From: Methylobacter sp. KS41 | GTDB lineage: Bacteria > Pseudomonadota > Gammaproteobacteria > Methylococcales > Methylomonadaceae | Direction of reading: 5' to 3' | Assembly (NCBI GenBank): GCA_002862125.1 | Contig: PHSP01000003.1 | Span: 806,001-870,000 of the forward strand | Length of the DNA: 64,000 nt | Shown here: in pieces, positions 34,407 to 43,711 of the stretch | How positions within the stretch are numbered: position 1 is the first letter of the stretch | Layout of the letters: the number at the start of each line of letters is the position of its first letter | Notes under the pieces: model-generated | The model's database searches: none | What the model was told of the DNA's origin: nothing | Seen by the model: only the letters and a program-made list of their open reading frames with translations | Translations under genes and position numbers: made by a program

Positions 34407-34793
34407 TTATTTATGAGTTAAGTCGTACTTAGCTTTCATTTCTGTAAATGATTTTAAAGCTTCAGCCAAGCCGACGTCTCCAGCAGCGGTATCACCTTTT
34501 TCAAAAGCTTCACGAGCTGCTCTCAATTTATCATTTGCTTTTTGACGTTGACGTTCAGTGCCTTCGAAACGAAATTCTTTTTGCGCTTGACGAGCGTCCG
34601 CTATATCTTTTGAAATGCCTGACAAGTCGCCACTTTTAGATGCAGCTTGTGCAGCTTCTATGGAAGAAATTGTATTTTCAATGGCTGCTTTAACTTCAGC
34701 CTCGCCTTTTGGCGCAGCAAAAGCGGCTGTTGAAACTATGGTTATTGATGCTGTCATAACAAGAGAAACCAGAACTTTTTTTAATACTTGCAT
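34407..34793 (-). CDS. Small secreted helical protein, paralogue B
   Basis: The protein has 128 residues. A signal peptide (VLVSLVMTASITIVSTAAFA) is followed by a helical Ala/Lys/Glu-rich domain. It shares length, signal-peptide style and the pattern RAKANRKLKAA / RQKANDKLRAA with the product of 33808-34194. Function is unknown; a periplasmic helical bundle is likely. A GAGG ribosome binding site is present. The gap between the paralogues (34195-34406) is AT-rich and contains TGATGCATCAGATGCAATTACATCA-like short inverted repeats around 34350-34380 but no obvious terminator. Confidence 0.75.
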   Translation of the reverse strand: MQVLKKVLVSLVMTASITIVSTAAFAAPKGEAEVKAAIENTISSIEAAQAASKSGDLSGISKDIADARQAQKEFRFEGTERQRQKANDKLRAAREAFEKGDTAAGDVGLAEALKSFTEMKAKYDLTHK

Positions 34794-34954
34794 TACTTAT
34801 TAACCTCAGGGCTGAAATTTAAATTATTTTAGAACCGGCAAATTGAAATGAGTTTTTTTCATGCGCAAACATTCAAATTGATTTACCAGGTACTGCGAGG
34901 ATTCTAGCACAGAAAAATTAATTAAGGCTTTATGATAAAAATTAAAGCAAAAAA

Positions 34955-35146
34955 TCATTCATCATCTCTTTTTACATCAATTATCATTTCTCCCGTATCA
35001 TCTTCAGACACAATAAACAGGATTGGCGCGCAACAAACCGCGCAATCCTCATAATATTGTTGCGGCCCCGCCGAGGTATCCACTAAAACATCAAGCGCTT
35101 CGCCGCAATAGGGACAAAAAATAATGATTTCGTCGAGTTCGTGCAT
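34955..35146 (-). CDS. CPXCG-motif cysteine-rich protein
   Basis: The protein has 63 residues. CPYCGEAL near residue 11 and CAVCCAPI near 36 give two CxxC pairs for a small zinc ribbon. The spacing, an acidic C-terminus (SEDDTGEMIIDVKRDDE) and total length match the CPXCG family, widespread in gammaproteobacteria and of unknown function. It starts two bases after the SDR stop and is probably translationally coupled to it. Confidence 0.88.
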   Translation of the reverse strand: MHELDEIIIFCPYCGEALDVLVDTSAGPQQYYEDCAVCCAPILFIVSEDDTGEMIIDVKRDDE

Positions 35147-35148
35147 GA

Positions 35149-35979
35149 TTAAACCTTTCTGAGCAGGGCGTCCAGCCAGGACATAGGCAAAATGCGTTTA
35201 AGAACAGCAAATAGATAGGTTGGGAAAGTGACGTAATAGCGCATTTTAGGCTGTTTGGCTTCCAGCGCGTGTATTACTTTTCCGGTAACCGCTTCGGCAG
35301 GCAGGGTAAATGCTACGGCAGCGCCTTCTTTCTGCAAGCGGGCTTCCATCGCTTCATAAGCAGCTTTATGATAACTGTGCGAGGGATCAATATTTTTTTT
35401 ATACAACGCATACGAATTATTTCTGAAGTTACTTAGGATAGGCCCCGGTTCAATTAGTGAAATATGAATATGAGTCCCATAAAGTTCCAGGCGTAAGGTA
35501 TCAGCCAGACCTTCAAGAGCAAACTTGCTGGCGTTATACGCGCCGCGATACCTCATGGCAACCAGCCCCAATACCGAACTGTTATAGATAATCCGGCCAT
35601 GACCTTGCCTGCGCATTAGCGGAACGAGCAGATTAGTCAGTTCGTGAGTGCCAAACAAGTTGGTTTCAAACTGATGCCTGAGAACATCCCTGGTTAAATC
35701 TTCAACAGCGCCCGGTTGACCAAAAGCGCCATTATTAAACAATGCATCAATTTTGCCGTCTGTTAATTCAATCGCCTGATCGACGGCTTGTTGTATGCTT
35801 TGACTGTCAGCCAAATCCAGTTGTAATGCGCTGAATCCTTCCTGAGTTAAACGATCTACATCCTCTGATTTTCTTGCTGTCGCAATGACATGATGGCCTC
35901 TTTTTTTTAATTCTCTGGCGGTGCTGTAACCGATACCGGAAGAACATCCGGTAATTAAGATTGTTTTTGCTAATTTCAT
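35149..35979 (-). CDS. Short-chain dehydrogenase/reductase (SDR)
   Basis: The protein has 276 residues. The classical SDR signature is present: TGCSSGIGYSTA at the N-terminus binds NAD(P), NNGAFG replaces the usual NNAG, and YNASKFALEG holds the catalytic Tyr and Lys with the Ser in YNSSVLG. An Arg in KRGHHVIATARKSED suggests NADPH preference. The substrate is unknown. It lies in a tight operon with the DUF4124 gene (8-base gap) and the CPXCG gene (2-base gap). Confidence 0.92.
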   Translation of the reverse strand: MKLAKTILITGCSSGIGYSTARELKKRGHHVIATARKSEDVDRLTQEGFSALQLDLADSQSIQQAVDQAIELTDGKIDALFNNGAFGQPGAVEDLTRDVLRHQFETNLFGTHELTNLLVPLMRRQGHGRIIYNSSVLGLVAMRYRGAYNASKFALEGLADTLRLELYGTHIHISLIEPGPILSNFRNNSYALYKKNIDPSHSYHKAAYEAMEARLQKEGAAVAFTLPAEAVTGKVIHALEAKQPKMRYYVTFPTYLFAVLKRILPMSWLDALLRKV

Positions 35980-35987
35980 GCCGGCAG

Positions 35988-36575
35988 CTACTTCTTTAAT
36001 TCCTGTTCTTTAAAATAGAAAGACTTCCCGCTGCTGCAATTGATTAAAAACATGAGCGCATCTTGAGTGCTTTGACTATTTAATTCTACGGATTCAACGC
36101 GGATACACTGACCAGATGCAAGCGCTTTCTCTGCGGCTTCCCTTCTTAACCTTTCAATTTCAGGCAGCCTGTCCTGGTAGGTCTTGACTAAATCCGGCAA
36201 TTTATCAGGAACATAGGGCGGAATGGCATAAGCTGAAAACTTGTCCGGGTTGTTTTTGATTAGAGACTGATTTTTTACACTTTCAATTACGGCCTCCATA
36301 TTTGCATTAGCTTGTTTTTTTAGTAACGCCTCCTGTTCAAGCTTTTGTTTTTCGAGTGCAGCCTGCTGTTCTTTTTGCGCTATAGCCTGTTCTTTCTCTT
36401 TGTAATCCAGGTTAGTGGAGGTGCCCGTTTTAACGTTGATTTGAACATTGCTATGTCCTTCTTTACAGGGGCCTGAGCGGTACTCTGTCTTGCCATTTGC
36501 GTCCCTGCATTTATAAATGCCGGCAGATGCATGGGCAGAAAAAAGGCTGGCCAGAATAAGCAGTGCATATTTCAT
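35988..36575 (-). CDS. DUF4124-domain secreted protein with coiled coil
   Basis: The protein has 195 residues from ATG 36575, chosen because TTGGAAAACAA gives a ribosome binding site and the signal peptide (YALLILASLFSAHASA) then starts properly. A GTG 15 bases upstream is the alternative. The mature N-terminus is the DUF4124 motif IYKCRDANGKTEYRSGPC, with two cysteines likely in a disulphide. A Glu/Gln/Lys-rich coiled coil (about 60-105) and a C-terminal domain with two more cysteines follow. Periplasmic; function unknown. Confidence 0.83.
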   Translation of the reverse strand: MKYALLILASLFSAHASAGIYKCRDANGKTEYRSGPCKEGHSNVQINVKTGTSTNLDYKEKEQAIAQKEQQAALEKQKLEQEALLKKQANANMEAVIESVKNQSLIKNNPDKFSAYAIPPYVPDKLPDLVKTYQDRLPEIERLRREAAEKALASGQCIRVESVELNSQSTQDALMFLINCSSGKSFYFKEQELKK

Positions 36576-36680
36576 TTGTTTTCCAATCACGCTAAGTAAA
36601 AACCAAACCTAAGATAAGAGAAGCTTCCTGCAATGGAGACGCCAAAATATTATATGAAATTTATGATTTGATGGCATTTA

Positions 36681-38033
36681 TCATTTCTCTTCATGGTAAC
36701 GGTTACTAACAAATAAAAACAGCACTGAATTAATCAGCATTAATCCTGTAAAAAACCAGAAATAATGAGCGCCTGCAAGTTTGCTTGTGCCATCGTCGTT
36801 TTGAATACAAAAATTGACTGCGCTGGTAAAAAGGTTGCCCATGGCCACTGAAAGAAAATAAAACGCCATAACAAAAGATTTCATGGTCTTAGGGGCTTGA
36901 GTATAAGAAAACTCAAGACAGGTAATGGAAACCATGACTTCGGAGGAAGTTAAAAATACATAGGCCAATAACTGCCAGGCAATATGGGGAGTAAAGCCGC
37001 TGTCAAGCTGCATTTGTACGCAGGAGGGGATGGCAAATGCAATAACTGTCAGGAATAGACCGATAGCCATCTTTCTTAACGCCGTTAAAACAAAAAAACG
37101 GCTTAAAAATGGATAAATTACGTATGAAAATAAAGGGACGAGCAACATGACCAGCAGGGGGTTGGCGGCTTGAATTTGTGACGGAAGCAATTCAAAGTCA
37201 AATACCACGCGATCCATTTTCCGGGCCTGTAATATCCAGGAAGACCCGGTTTGGTCAAACAATGCCCAGAAAACGGCAATAAATGCATAAATGGATGCCA
37301 GTTTGCCCAAGCTTGTCATACCGATGCGGCTGAACATTTCTTTAATAAAATTTATCCCGGCAGGCTGAATATGAACAAAGCGATAACGTCCTGACCAGAA
37401 AGTTATTGTTGCAATCAGCATTAAAATGCCGGGAACAGCAAAAGCGATGGAAGAGTCATAGTGATCGAGTAACCAGGGAATAATCAACATGGCGGTAAAC
37501 GCGCCAAAATTGATGGAAAAATAAAACCAGCTAAATACTTTAGTCATTAAATGCCGGTTGGCGATGCTGAACTGATCGCCGATATGCGCTGAAACACAGG
37601 GTTTTATTCCCCCCGCCCCCATGGCAATAAGACCTTGTCCGATTAATAGACCCATGCGGGTATTATCAATGGTCAAAGCAAAATGGCCCAGGCAATAAAT
37701 CAGCGATAAAATAATAATTGTCCGGTATTTCCCCCAAAGACCATCCGCCAATAACGCCCCGAGCAGCGGCATAAAGTACACGGTCGATACAAACAGATGA
37801 AAATAGCCCTGGGCTTCATTTTCCGGCATGACATCCGGTTCACCCGCGCCATTCACCAGATATTGGGTCATAAAAATCACTAATATTGCCCGCATCCCGT
37901 AATAACTGAATCGTTCGGCTGCTTCATTGCCAACAATATAAGGTATGCCGGAAGGTAATTTATTAGACTGGTCTGGCCGGGTTTTATAGGTGCTCATTTT
38001 CCTGGTTTTGCCGTTCTTCAAATTCGCAGTCAT
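36681..38033 (-). CDS. POT/PTR2-family proton-dependent peptide transporter
   Basis: The protein has 450 residues with about 12 transmembrane segments. The POT signature appears as NEAAERFSYYGMRAILVIFM near the N-terminus (the ExxER proton-coupling motif) and GAGGIKPCVSAHIGDQF in helix 4-5. It imports di- or tripeptides, or other POT substrates, with protons. An internal ATG 12 codons later (37997) is an alternative start. Members of this family with an enlarged loop also occur in bacteria with little peptide use. Confidence 0.9.
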   Translation of the reverse strand: MTANLKNGKTRKMSTYKTRPDQSNKLPSGIPYIVGNEAAERFSYYGMRAILVIFMTQYLVNGAGEPDVMPENEAQGYFHLFVSTVYFMPLLGALLADGLWGKYRTIIILSLIYCLGHFALTIDNTRMGLLIGQGLIAMGAGGIKPCVSAHIGDQFSIANRHLMTKVFSWFYFSINFGAFTAMLIIPWLLDHYDSSIAFAVPGILMLIATITFWSGRYRFVHIQPAGINFIKEMFSRIGMTSLGKLASIYAFIAVFWALFDQTGSSWILQARKMDRVVFDFELLPSQIQAANPLLVMLLVPLFSYVIYPFLSRFFVLTALRKMAIGLFLTVIAFAIPSCVQMQLDSGFTPHIAWQLLAYVFLTSSEVMVSITCLEFSYTQAPKTMKSFVMAFYFLSVAMGNLFTSAVNFCIQNDDGTSKLAGAHYFWFFTGLMLINSVLFLFVSNRYHEEK

Positions 38034-38406
38034 TATGATACCGGCAAAAAGCTGCGCTTTACTCCAGATTATTTAGGGCGTTTGGGATTGAGCGTTAAAA
38101 ACGTGGCTAGTGGAAGTTGAGTAACAAATGCTGAAGAATATTCAGAACGGACCCTTGGTTGTTTGGTATTTGAACCGAATAAACAGGGCATGACCCGCTT
38201 GAACGCCACGCTTGTCCACAATCTCTTCCTGGTCCGCGGTAAGATAGGCCATAACGGACATGGAAAAGTACAGCGTACAAAATGACATCTTTTGGAGAAT
38301 GCGCAGCTTTAAAACTAATCATTGAATTTTTCAATTTTACCCTGAGCCCATTTATCATGAAAATTACATTTTCTGATGCTATGCTAATTGCCCGAAAAAC
38401 AACTGG
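38034..38406. other. Divergent intergenic region between POT and alkB genes
   Basis: These 373 bases hold the promoters of both genes. A 39-codon minus-strand frame (38261-38142, starting MSVMAYLTADQEEIVDKRG) has protein-like composition but no recognised family and no good ribosome binding site. It might be a gene remnant. Confidence 0.35.
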
Positions 38407-39045
38407 ATGAACGAACATACCCCATTCACTGAAGATGCGCAAAGCGCACTTTACAACACTGGCAATAACCTTGCTCCCTTCGATGGGGAGTTGTACCTTT
38501 TTAAAAAATTTTACTGTGCGCAGAAATCTGACCAATTATTTGCTGCGTTTGAAACAGGTTTGGCCTGGCAGGAAGAAGACATTTTTATTTTCGGACACTG
38601 GCATAAGGTTCCACGCTTGATGTGCTGGTATGGCGATCCTGATGCTTATTATCATTATTCAGGGGTTGATCATCAGCCGAGGCCGTGGACTCCGGAATTG
38701 CAATTAGTCAGGGCAGAGGTAGAGAAACAATGCCGGTGCGCCTTTAATAGCGTATTGGCGAACTTGTACCGTGACGGTAGAGATTCGATGGGTTGCCATG
38801 CGGATGATGAAAAAGAACTGGGACTCAATCCGGTGATTGCATCGTTAAGTCTGGGTGATGAACGGTTGTTTAAACTGCGCCATAAAAAGCGCAAGGAAAC
38901 CTTGGATATCATTCTTGATCACGGAGATTTGCTGGTGATGGCGGGCGCTCTGCAGCGCCATTGGCTGCATTCGGTGCCAAAAACCAGGAATTTTAAAAAG
39001 CCGAGAATCAATTTGACGTTTCGCAAGATCTTGGAGCGATATTGA
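38407..39045 (+). CDS. alkB: Alpha-ketoglutarate-dependent dioxygenase AlkB (DNA repair)
   Basis: The protein has 212 residues of the Fe(II)/2-oxoglutarate dioxygenase fold. Iron ligands appear as HADD (His and Asp, near residue 137) and the distal His in HWLHSVPKT. The 2-oxoglutarate-binding arginines lie in PRINLTFRKI. PRLMCWYGDPDAYYHYSG and SLSLGDERLFKLRHKK match the AlkB2/3-like branch. It repairs 1-methyladenine and 3-methylcytosine by oxidative demethylation. It is monocistronic and unlinked to ada. Confidence 0.93.
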   Translation: MNEHTPFTEDAQSALYNTGNNLAPFDGELYLFKKFYCAQKSDQLFAAFETGLAWQEEDIFIFGHWHKVPRLMCWYGDPDAYYHYSGVDHQPRPWTPELQLVRAEVEKQCRCAFNSVLANLYRDGRDSMGCHADDEKELGLNPVIASLSLGDERLFKLRHKKRKETLDIILDHGDLLVMAGALQRHWLHSVPKTRNFKKPRINLTFRKILERY

Positions 39046-39132
39046 TTTTGTTAACCGGCATTGATTGAGGTGTTGTTGTTTAAATTCAAATTAAGCGAAG
39101 TTTCCTTAATTAGGCTTTTTTTTAAGTTAACA

Positions 39133-39138
39133 TATAAT
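39133..39138 (+). promoter_or_regulatory. Possible -10 box (TATAAT) for the exporter operon
   Basis: TATAAT at 39133-39138 lies 53 bases before the GTG start of the outer membrane factor, in an AT-rich patch unlike the GC-rich coding region after it. The -35 position (TTAGGC at 39110-39115, 17-base spacing) matches poorly. Tentative. Confidence 0.3.
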
Positions 39139-39190
39139 GGAACTCTAACTTTGCGCCAGCGCAACCGGGAACAATCGGCATAATTTTTTA

Positions 39191-40792
39191 GTGAAAGTCT
39201 TGACTGATAACACACGCTCAACAAGATCATGGCTTAAAGGACTTCATTGGCTGTTTGCGGTGAGCCTTTGCGCCTGCGCGGTGGGACCGGACTTCGAGAA
39301 GCCGAAAGCCATCACGCCGTCAAGCTGGTCCGCCTCGCCAGTCCGCTCGAACCCGGCGTTTACGCAACTGCCGAGCCGGGTGGTGACGGGGCCGATGGAC
39401 GCGACCTGGTGGCGACAATTCAATGATCCGGTTCTGACCTCACTGGAGGAACGCGCCGCAAAAGCCAACCTTTCGCTCCGCACCGCCGCGATCAGGCTGA
39501 CCGAGAGCCGCGCACAACAGGGCATCTCGGCCGCCGATCAGTTTCCTTTGCTGCGCGGCAACGCCTCATATACCCGCGCCAAGCCGAGCGAAAAAGGCGT
39601 CTTCAGTATCATGAGCAGTCTCCTGGGCGGCGGCGGCTCCGCCGCCAGCACGGCGAGCGGAGCGGGCGCCGGTGCCGCTGCGAACGGCGCCGGCATCGGG
39701 GTGATCGCCGCCCCCGCGGCCAACATCAAGCCTTTCAACCTCTGGCAGTACGGCTTCGATGCTGCCTGGGAACTGGATCTTTGGGGACGGGTCCGCCGCG
39801 AACTCGAGTCCGCCGACGCCAGCGTCGAGGCCTCCGCCGAGGCGCATCGGGATTTGTTGATCTCCGTCATGGCGGAGGTAGCGCGCGATTACATCGAACT
39901 GCGCCGGATCCAGCGGTCGCTGAGCATTGCGCAGGAGAACCTGGCGACGGCGCAGGAGAGCCTCGCGCTGACAGAACAGCGGGCGGCGAGCGGCGTGGTG
40001 AACGATTTGGAAGTCGCCGAGGCGCGGACACAGCTCGCCAACATTCAGGCACAGGTTCCTCAGCTGGAGCAACAGGCGGCCCAGGTCGTCAACCAGCTCA
40101 GCCTGTTGCTGGACGAGCCGCCGAGAGCATTGCAGGCGGAGCTGACGGCGTCCCGCCCGGTGCCGCCTGTTCCCCCGCGCGTTCCCATCGGTCTCCCGTC
40201 GGAATTGACTCGACGCCGGCCCGACATCCGCCAGGCCGAAGCGCAGTTGCATGCGGCGACGGCCGATATCGGCGTGGCGGTCGCCGATTTCTATCCGCGC
40301 ATCACCCTGTCCGGCAGCGTCGGAATGCAGGCCTTGCAGTTCCAGAATATCGGCAATTGGGCGGCCCGGCAATATGCGTTGGGCCCCAGCATCACCCTGC
40401 CGATTTTCGAGGGCGGCCGCCTCAAGGCTACGCTGGAATTGCGCGAAGCCCAGCAACAGGAAGCCGCCATTGCTTACCACAATACGGTGCTGCTGGCCTG
40501 GCACGAGGTGGACAACGCCCTGACCGCCTATGCCGACGAGCAACGGCGAAATGATGCGCTGGCCCAGTCCGTGCGATCGAGCCGACAGACACTTGAGCTG
40601 GCGCAGCGACGCTACCGTGCCGGGATTTCCAACTTCCTGCCGGTGTTGGACGCCCAGCGCACGGTTCTTCAGGTGGAACAGGATTACGCCAACAGCGCGA
40701 GCACGCTGGCGGCGGACCTGGTGGCGCTCTACAAGGCGCTGGGGGGCGGCTGGGAGGAAGCGGGAACCGGCGAAGCAACCCGAATTCAATGA
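39191..40792 (+). CDS. Outer membrane efflux lipoprotein (OprM/NodT type)
   Basis: The protein has 533 residues with a GTG start. A signal peptide ends at LCAC (Cys29 as the lipid site), followed by GPDFEKP, a standard opening of NodT-type outer membrane factors. Two TolC/OEP repeats are visible, the second with TRRRPDIRQAEAQLHAATA and RRYRAGISNFLPVLDAQR. A low-complexity Gly/Ala loop (about residues 140-180) is longer than usual. The protein forms the outer-membrane duct of a tripartite exporter whose other parts are the four genes downstream. The GC content is visibly higher than in flanking DNA. Confidence 0.93.
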   Translation: MKVLTDNTRSTRSWLKGLHWLFAVSLCACAVGPDFEKPKAITPSSWSASPVRSNPAFTQLPSRVVTGPMDATWWRQFNDPVLTSLEERAAKANLSLRTAAIRLTESRAQQGISAADQFPLLRGNASYTRAKPSEKGVFSIMSSLLGGGGSAASTASGAGAGAAANGAGIGVIAAPAANIKPFNLWQYGFDAAWELDLWGRVRRELESADASVEASAEAHRDLLISVMAEVARDYIELRRIQRSLSIAQENLATAQESLALTEQRAASGVVNDLEVAEARTQLANIQAQVPQLEQQAAQVVNQLSLLLDEPPRALQAELTASRPVPPVPPRVPIGLPSELTRRRPDIRQAEAQLHAATADIGVAVADFYPRITLSGSVGMQALQFQNIGNWAARQYALGPSITLPIFEGGRLKATLELREAQQQEAAIAYHNTVLLAWHEVDNALTAYADEQRRNDALAQSVRSSRQTLELAQRRYRAGISNFLPVLDAQRTVLQVEQDYANSASTLAADLVALYKALGGGWEEAGTGEATRIQ

Positions 40793-40826
40793 ATATTACT
40801 GCTAGCGAGTGTTCAAGGGGACTCTT

Positions 40827-41873
40827 TTGAAAAAAAAGATTTTAATAATAGTCATTATTGGTGCTGTGGCAGCCGGACTAGCGCTCGCCTATTGGCATTG
40901 GTCTCATAAAAATGAACAGCCTGGGACATTGGTGCTGTATGGCAACATGGATATTCGGGAGGCCGACCTGGGGTTCGGTGTCGACGGTCCGATTGACCAG
41001 GTTCTCGTGGATGAAGGCGACCGCGTGGAGGCCGGGCAGACGCTTGCTATTTTAGAGCAGGATGCTTTCCTGGACGTCGTTGCAAACGCCGAGGCGACAC
41101 TGAAACAGACTGAGGCGCGACTGGCCGAAGGGGTGCATGGGCCGAGGCCGCAGGAAATCAAGCGGGGGCGCGCCGCCGTGCAGGCCGCCGAGGCGTCGCT
41201 GGCGAATGCCGCGCTGATCTATAACCGGCGCGCGAGTCTGATCGACGAGCACGAGCGCGCCACCTCCAGGGAGGAGGCGGATACGACAAAATCCGAGCGC
41301 CTCGTGGCCCAAGCGAACCTGAAAAAGGCGCGCGAGGATCTGTCCTTGCTGTTGGAAGGAACCCGCCGCGAACAGTTGGATCAGCAACGTGCGGACGTCG
41401 AAGCGCAGCGCGCCAATCTGGCGCTGCTGCGCTACCGTCTGAGCCGCGCCACGCTGAAGGCGCCCAATGCCGGCGTCATTCGCACCCGTATTCAGGAACC
41501 GGGCGCCGTAGTCACGGCCAACAGCCCCGTGTTCACGCTGGCGCTCACCGATCCCTTGTGGTGCCGGGTCTATGCGGACGAATCCGATCTGGGCAAGGTA
41601 CGCATGGGGATGCCGGCGCGCATCACCACCGATAGCTATCCCGGAAAATCCTATCGCGGTTGGGTCGGCTATATTTCCCCGGTCGCCGAGTTTACCCCGA
41701 AAGCTGTCGAAACGCCGGAGCTGCGCACTAACCTGGTTTACCAGACGCGCATCTATGCCTGCGACCCCGATCAGGAATTGCGCCTCGGCATGCCCGCCAC
41801 CGTCACCCTTTCCCTGCACGAGGAATTTCGCACACCGCCCGCTTCGCTGTCGGATTACTGTAAAACTCCATGA
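40827..41873 (+). CDS. HlyD-family periplasmic adaptor (YbhG type)
   Basis: The protein has about 348 residues from TTG 40827, preferred because AAGGGG lies six bases ahead. A GTG at 40809 would add six residues. An N-terminal anchor (ILIIVIIGAVAAGLALAYW) is followed by the biotinyl-lipoyl-like half VDGPIDQVLVDEGDRVEAGQ and a long alpha-hairpin rich in Ala, Arg and Glu (about 85-200). The second half is LKAPNAGVIRTRIQEPGAVV, and a beta-barrel domain completes it. It links the inner-membrane ABC transporter to the outer membrane factor. Confidence 0.92.
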   Translation: MKKKILIIVIIGAVAAGLALAYWHWSHKNEQPGTLVLYGNMDIREADLGFGVDGPIDQVLVDEGDRVEAGQTLAILEQDAFLDVVANAEATLKQTEARLAEGVHGPRPQEIKRGRAAVQAAEASLANAALIYNRRASLIDEHERATSREEADTTKSERLVAQANLKKAREDLSLLLEGTRREQLDQQRADVEAQRANLALLRYRLSRATLKAPNAGVIRTRIQEPGAVVTANSPVFTLALTDPLWCRVYADESDLGKVRMGMPARITTDSYPGKSYRGWVGYISPVAEFTPKAVETPELRTNLVYQTRIYACDPDQELRLGMPATVTLSLHEEFRTPPASLSDYCKTP

Positions 41874-43711
41874 CCGGGATGCTGGATTCAGCCGCGAACA
41901 ATTCTATAGTTGCCGTGGCAGCGACCGGCCTAGGCAAACATTTTACCGTGGGCCAGCGACAGATTACTGCGCTTGAAAGCATCACGCTGAGTATCCGGGC
42001 CGGCGTCGTTAGTGCGCTGATCGGTCCGGATGGCGCGGGTAAAACTACCTTGCTGCGTCTTCTCGCCGGTTTGCTGGTCCCGGATCACGGCGTAATTTCG
42101 GTATTCGGCCTGGATCCGGTGACGCAGCCTGATGCCGTGCATTGCATCACCGGTTACATGCCGCAGCGATTCGGCCTCTACGAAGATCTGACAGTGCAGG
42201 AAAATCTCGATTTATACGCCGATCTGCACGGCGTTCCCTCCCGTCTCAGACCGGCGCGGTTCCATGAACTCCTGGAAATGACCAAGCTGTCCGCATTTCA
42301 GGGTAGGCTGGCAGGAAAACTGTCCGGCGGCATGAAACAAAAGCTTGGGCTTGCCTGCACGCTGGTGGCTCAACCACGGCTGTTACTGCTGGATGAACCG
42401 ACGGTAGGCGTCGATCCGGTATCGAGGCGCGAACTGTGGCTTATCATTGAACGCATGGTAGCGACTGGAACTACTGTGCTAATGAGCACGGCCTACCTGG
42501 ATGAGGCCGAACGCTGCCACGAGATTTTCATGCTCCATGCCGGAAAATTGCTACGGCAAGGCGCTCCCGGCGCTGACCACTCCATCTTGGCAGGGCGTTG
42601 TTTTGAAATTCATGGCGCGGAAAGCTTTACCCGCCGCCTGCAAAGCCGGCTCGCGGAACGTCCAAACATTGTCGATGCCGTTATTCAAGGGGATACGGTG
42701 CGCGTGGTAACCGCCCGGCCCCAAACCCCAAAGCTCGATGATCTCGCTGCCGAGTTTCCGTCACTGAGCGTTACTCCAGTGCCGCCCCGTTTCGAAGACG
42801 GTTTCATCGCGCTGCTTAAGCCCCTGGTGGAACAGGTCAATTTGGGAAGCGCGCTATCGCCTTCCACTGAAGCCGTTGACAGAGAAGACGTCGTGATTGA
42901 GGTGCGCGAGGTGGAACGCTGGTTTGGCGATTTTCATGCAGTCAAACGCATCAGTTTCGACGTAAAGCGTGGCGAGGTCTTCGGACTCCTGGGCGCCAAT
43001 GGCGCCGGCAAGACCACCACTTTCCGGATGTTGTGCGGACTGTTGCCGCCAAGCCGCGGTCAGCTCCGGGTTACCGGTGTTGACCTGCGCAGCGCGGCAG
43101 CCAAAGCCAGAAGGCGGATTGGCTATATGTCGCAGAAGTTTTCACTTTATGGCGCTCTAAGCGTCCGCCAAAATCTGGAATTTTTCGCAAGCGCCTACCG
43201 GCTGGACAGTAGACTACGCAGGATTCGCCTGGACTGGGCCTTGGAGAGATTTCAGCTGACAACCTATGCTGAAAGTTCCAGCGGGGACTTGCCCTTGGGG
43301 CACAAGCAGCGTTTAGCTTTGGCCTGCGCCCTGCTGCACGAACCGGAGATTTTGTTCCTCGACGAGCCGACTTCCGGCGTCGATCCCTTGATGCGGCGCG
43401 CCTTCTGGTCCGCGATTAATGCCCTGGCGGAACAGGGCGTCACCGTGCTGGTGACCACGCACTTCATGGAAGAGGCCGAATATTGCGACCGCTTGGTGAT
43501 CATGGCAGCGGGAAGCCTGCTTGCCGCCGGCCGGCCCCAGGAAATTCGCGCCCAAGCTCGCAGCCCCGATCAGCCGAACCCGAGTCTGGAAGATGCCTTC
43601 ATCCGGTTGCTTCACAACATCGCCGGGAGCGATGTTGGAGCGCCGCAGGCGGGCCTGAAGGGCGGACTCCAGGGACGGAGTCCGCAGCAATCCGAGCAAA
43701 CGCCATCATGA
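41870..43711 (+). CDS. ABC exporter ATPase with two fused nucleotide-binding domains (YbhF type)
   Basis: The protein has 613 residues. The first NBD has Walker A GPDGAGKTTLLRLLAG, signature KLSGGMKQKLGLA and Walker B LLLLDEPTVGVD. The second (from about residue 345) has GANGAGKTTTFRMLCG, a degenerate signature DLPLGHKQRLALA and LFLDEPTSGVD. This double-NBD form drives the YbhFSR-type exporters of drugs and cations. Its start overlaps the adaptor stop by four bases (ATGA) and its stop overlaps the next permease start, so the operon is translationally coupled. Confidence 0.95.
   Translation: MTGMLDSAANNSIVAVAATGLGKHFTVGQRQITALESITLSIRAGVVSALIGPDGAGKTTLLRLLAGLLVPDHGVISVFGLDPVTQPDAVHCITGYMPQRFGLYEDLTVQENLDLYADLHGVPSRLRPARFHELLEMTKLSAFQGRLAGKLSGGMKQKLGLACTLVAQPRLLLLDEPTVGVDPVSRRELWLIIERMVATGTTVLMSTAYLDEAERCHEIFMLHAGKLLRQGAPGADHSILAGRCFEIHGAESFTRRLQSRLAERPNIVDAVIQGDTVRVVTARPQTPKLDDLAAEFPSLSVTPVPPRFEDGFIALLKPLVEQVNLGSALSPSTEAVDREDVVIEVREVERWFGDFHAVKRISFDVKRGEVFGLLGANGAGKTTTFRMLCGLLPPSRGQLRVTGVDLRSAAAKARRRIGYMSQKFSLYGALSVRQNLEFFASAYRLDSRLRRIRLDWALERFQLTTYAESSSGDLPLGHKQRLALACALLHEPEILFLDEPTSGVDPLMRRAFWSAINALAEQGVTVLVTTHFMEEAEYCDRLVIMAAGSLLAAGRPQEIRAQARSPDQPNPSLEDAFIRLLHNIAGSDVGAPQAGLKGGLQGRSPQQSEQTPS

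Noticed and set aside
38107-38535. 142-codon minus-strand frame overlapping alkB
   Set aside because: It overlaps the start of a well-supported AlkB gene and has no recognisable domain.
39566-40789. 407-codon minus-strand frame opposite the outer membrane factor
   Set aside because: It is a shadow frame caused by GC-rich codon bias; the plus-strand product is a clear OprM/NodT protein.
41052-41819. 255-codon minus-strand frame opposite the HlyD adaptor
   Set aside because: GC-rich shadow of a clear adaptor gene; no domain.
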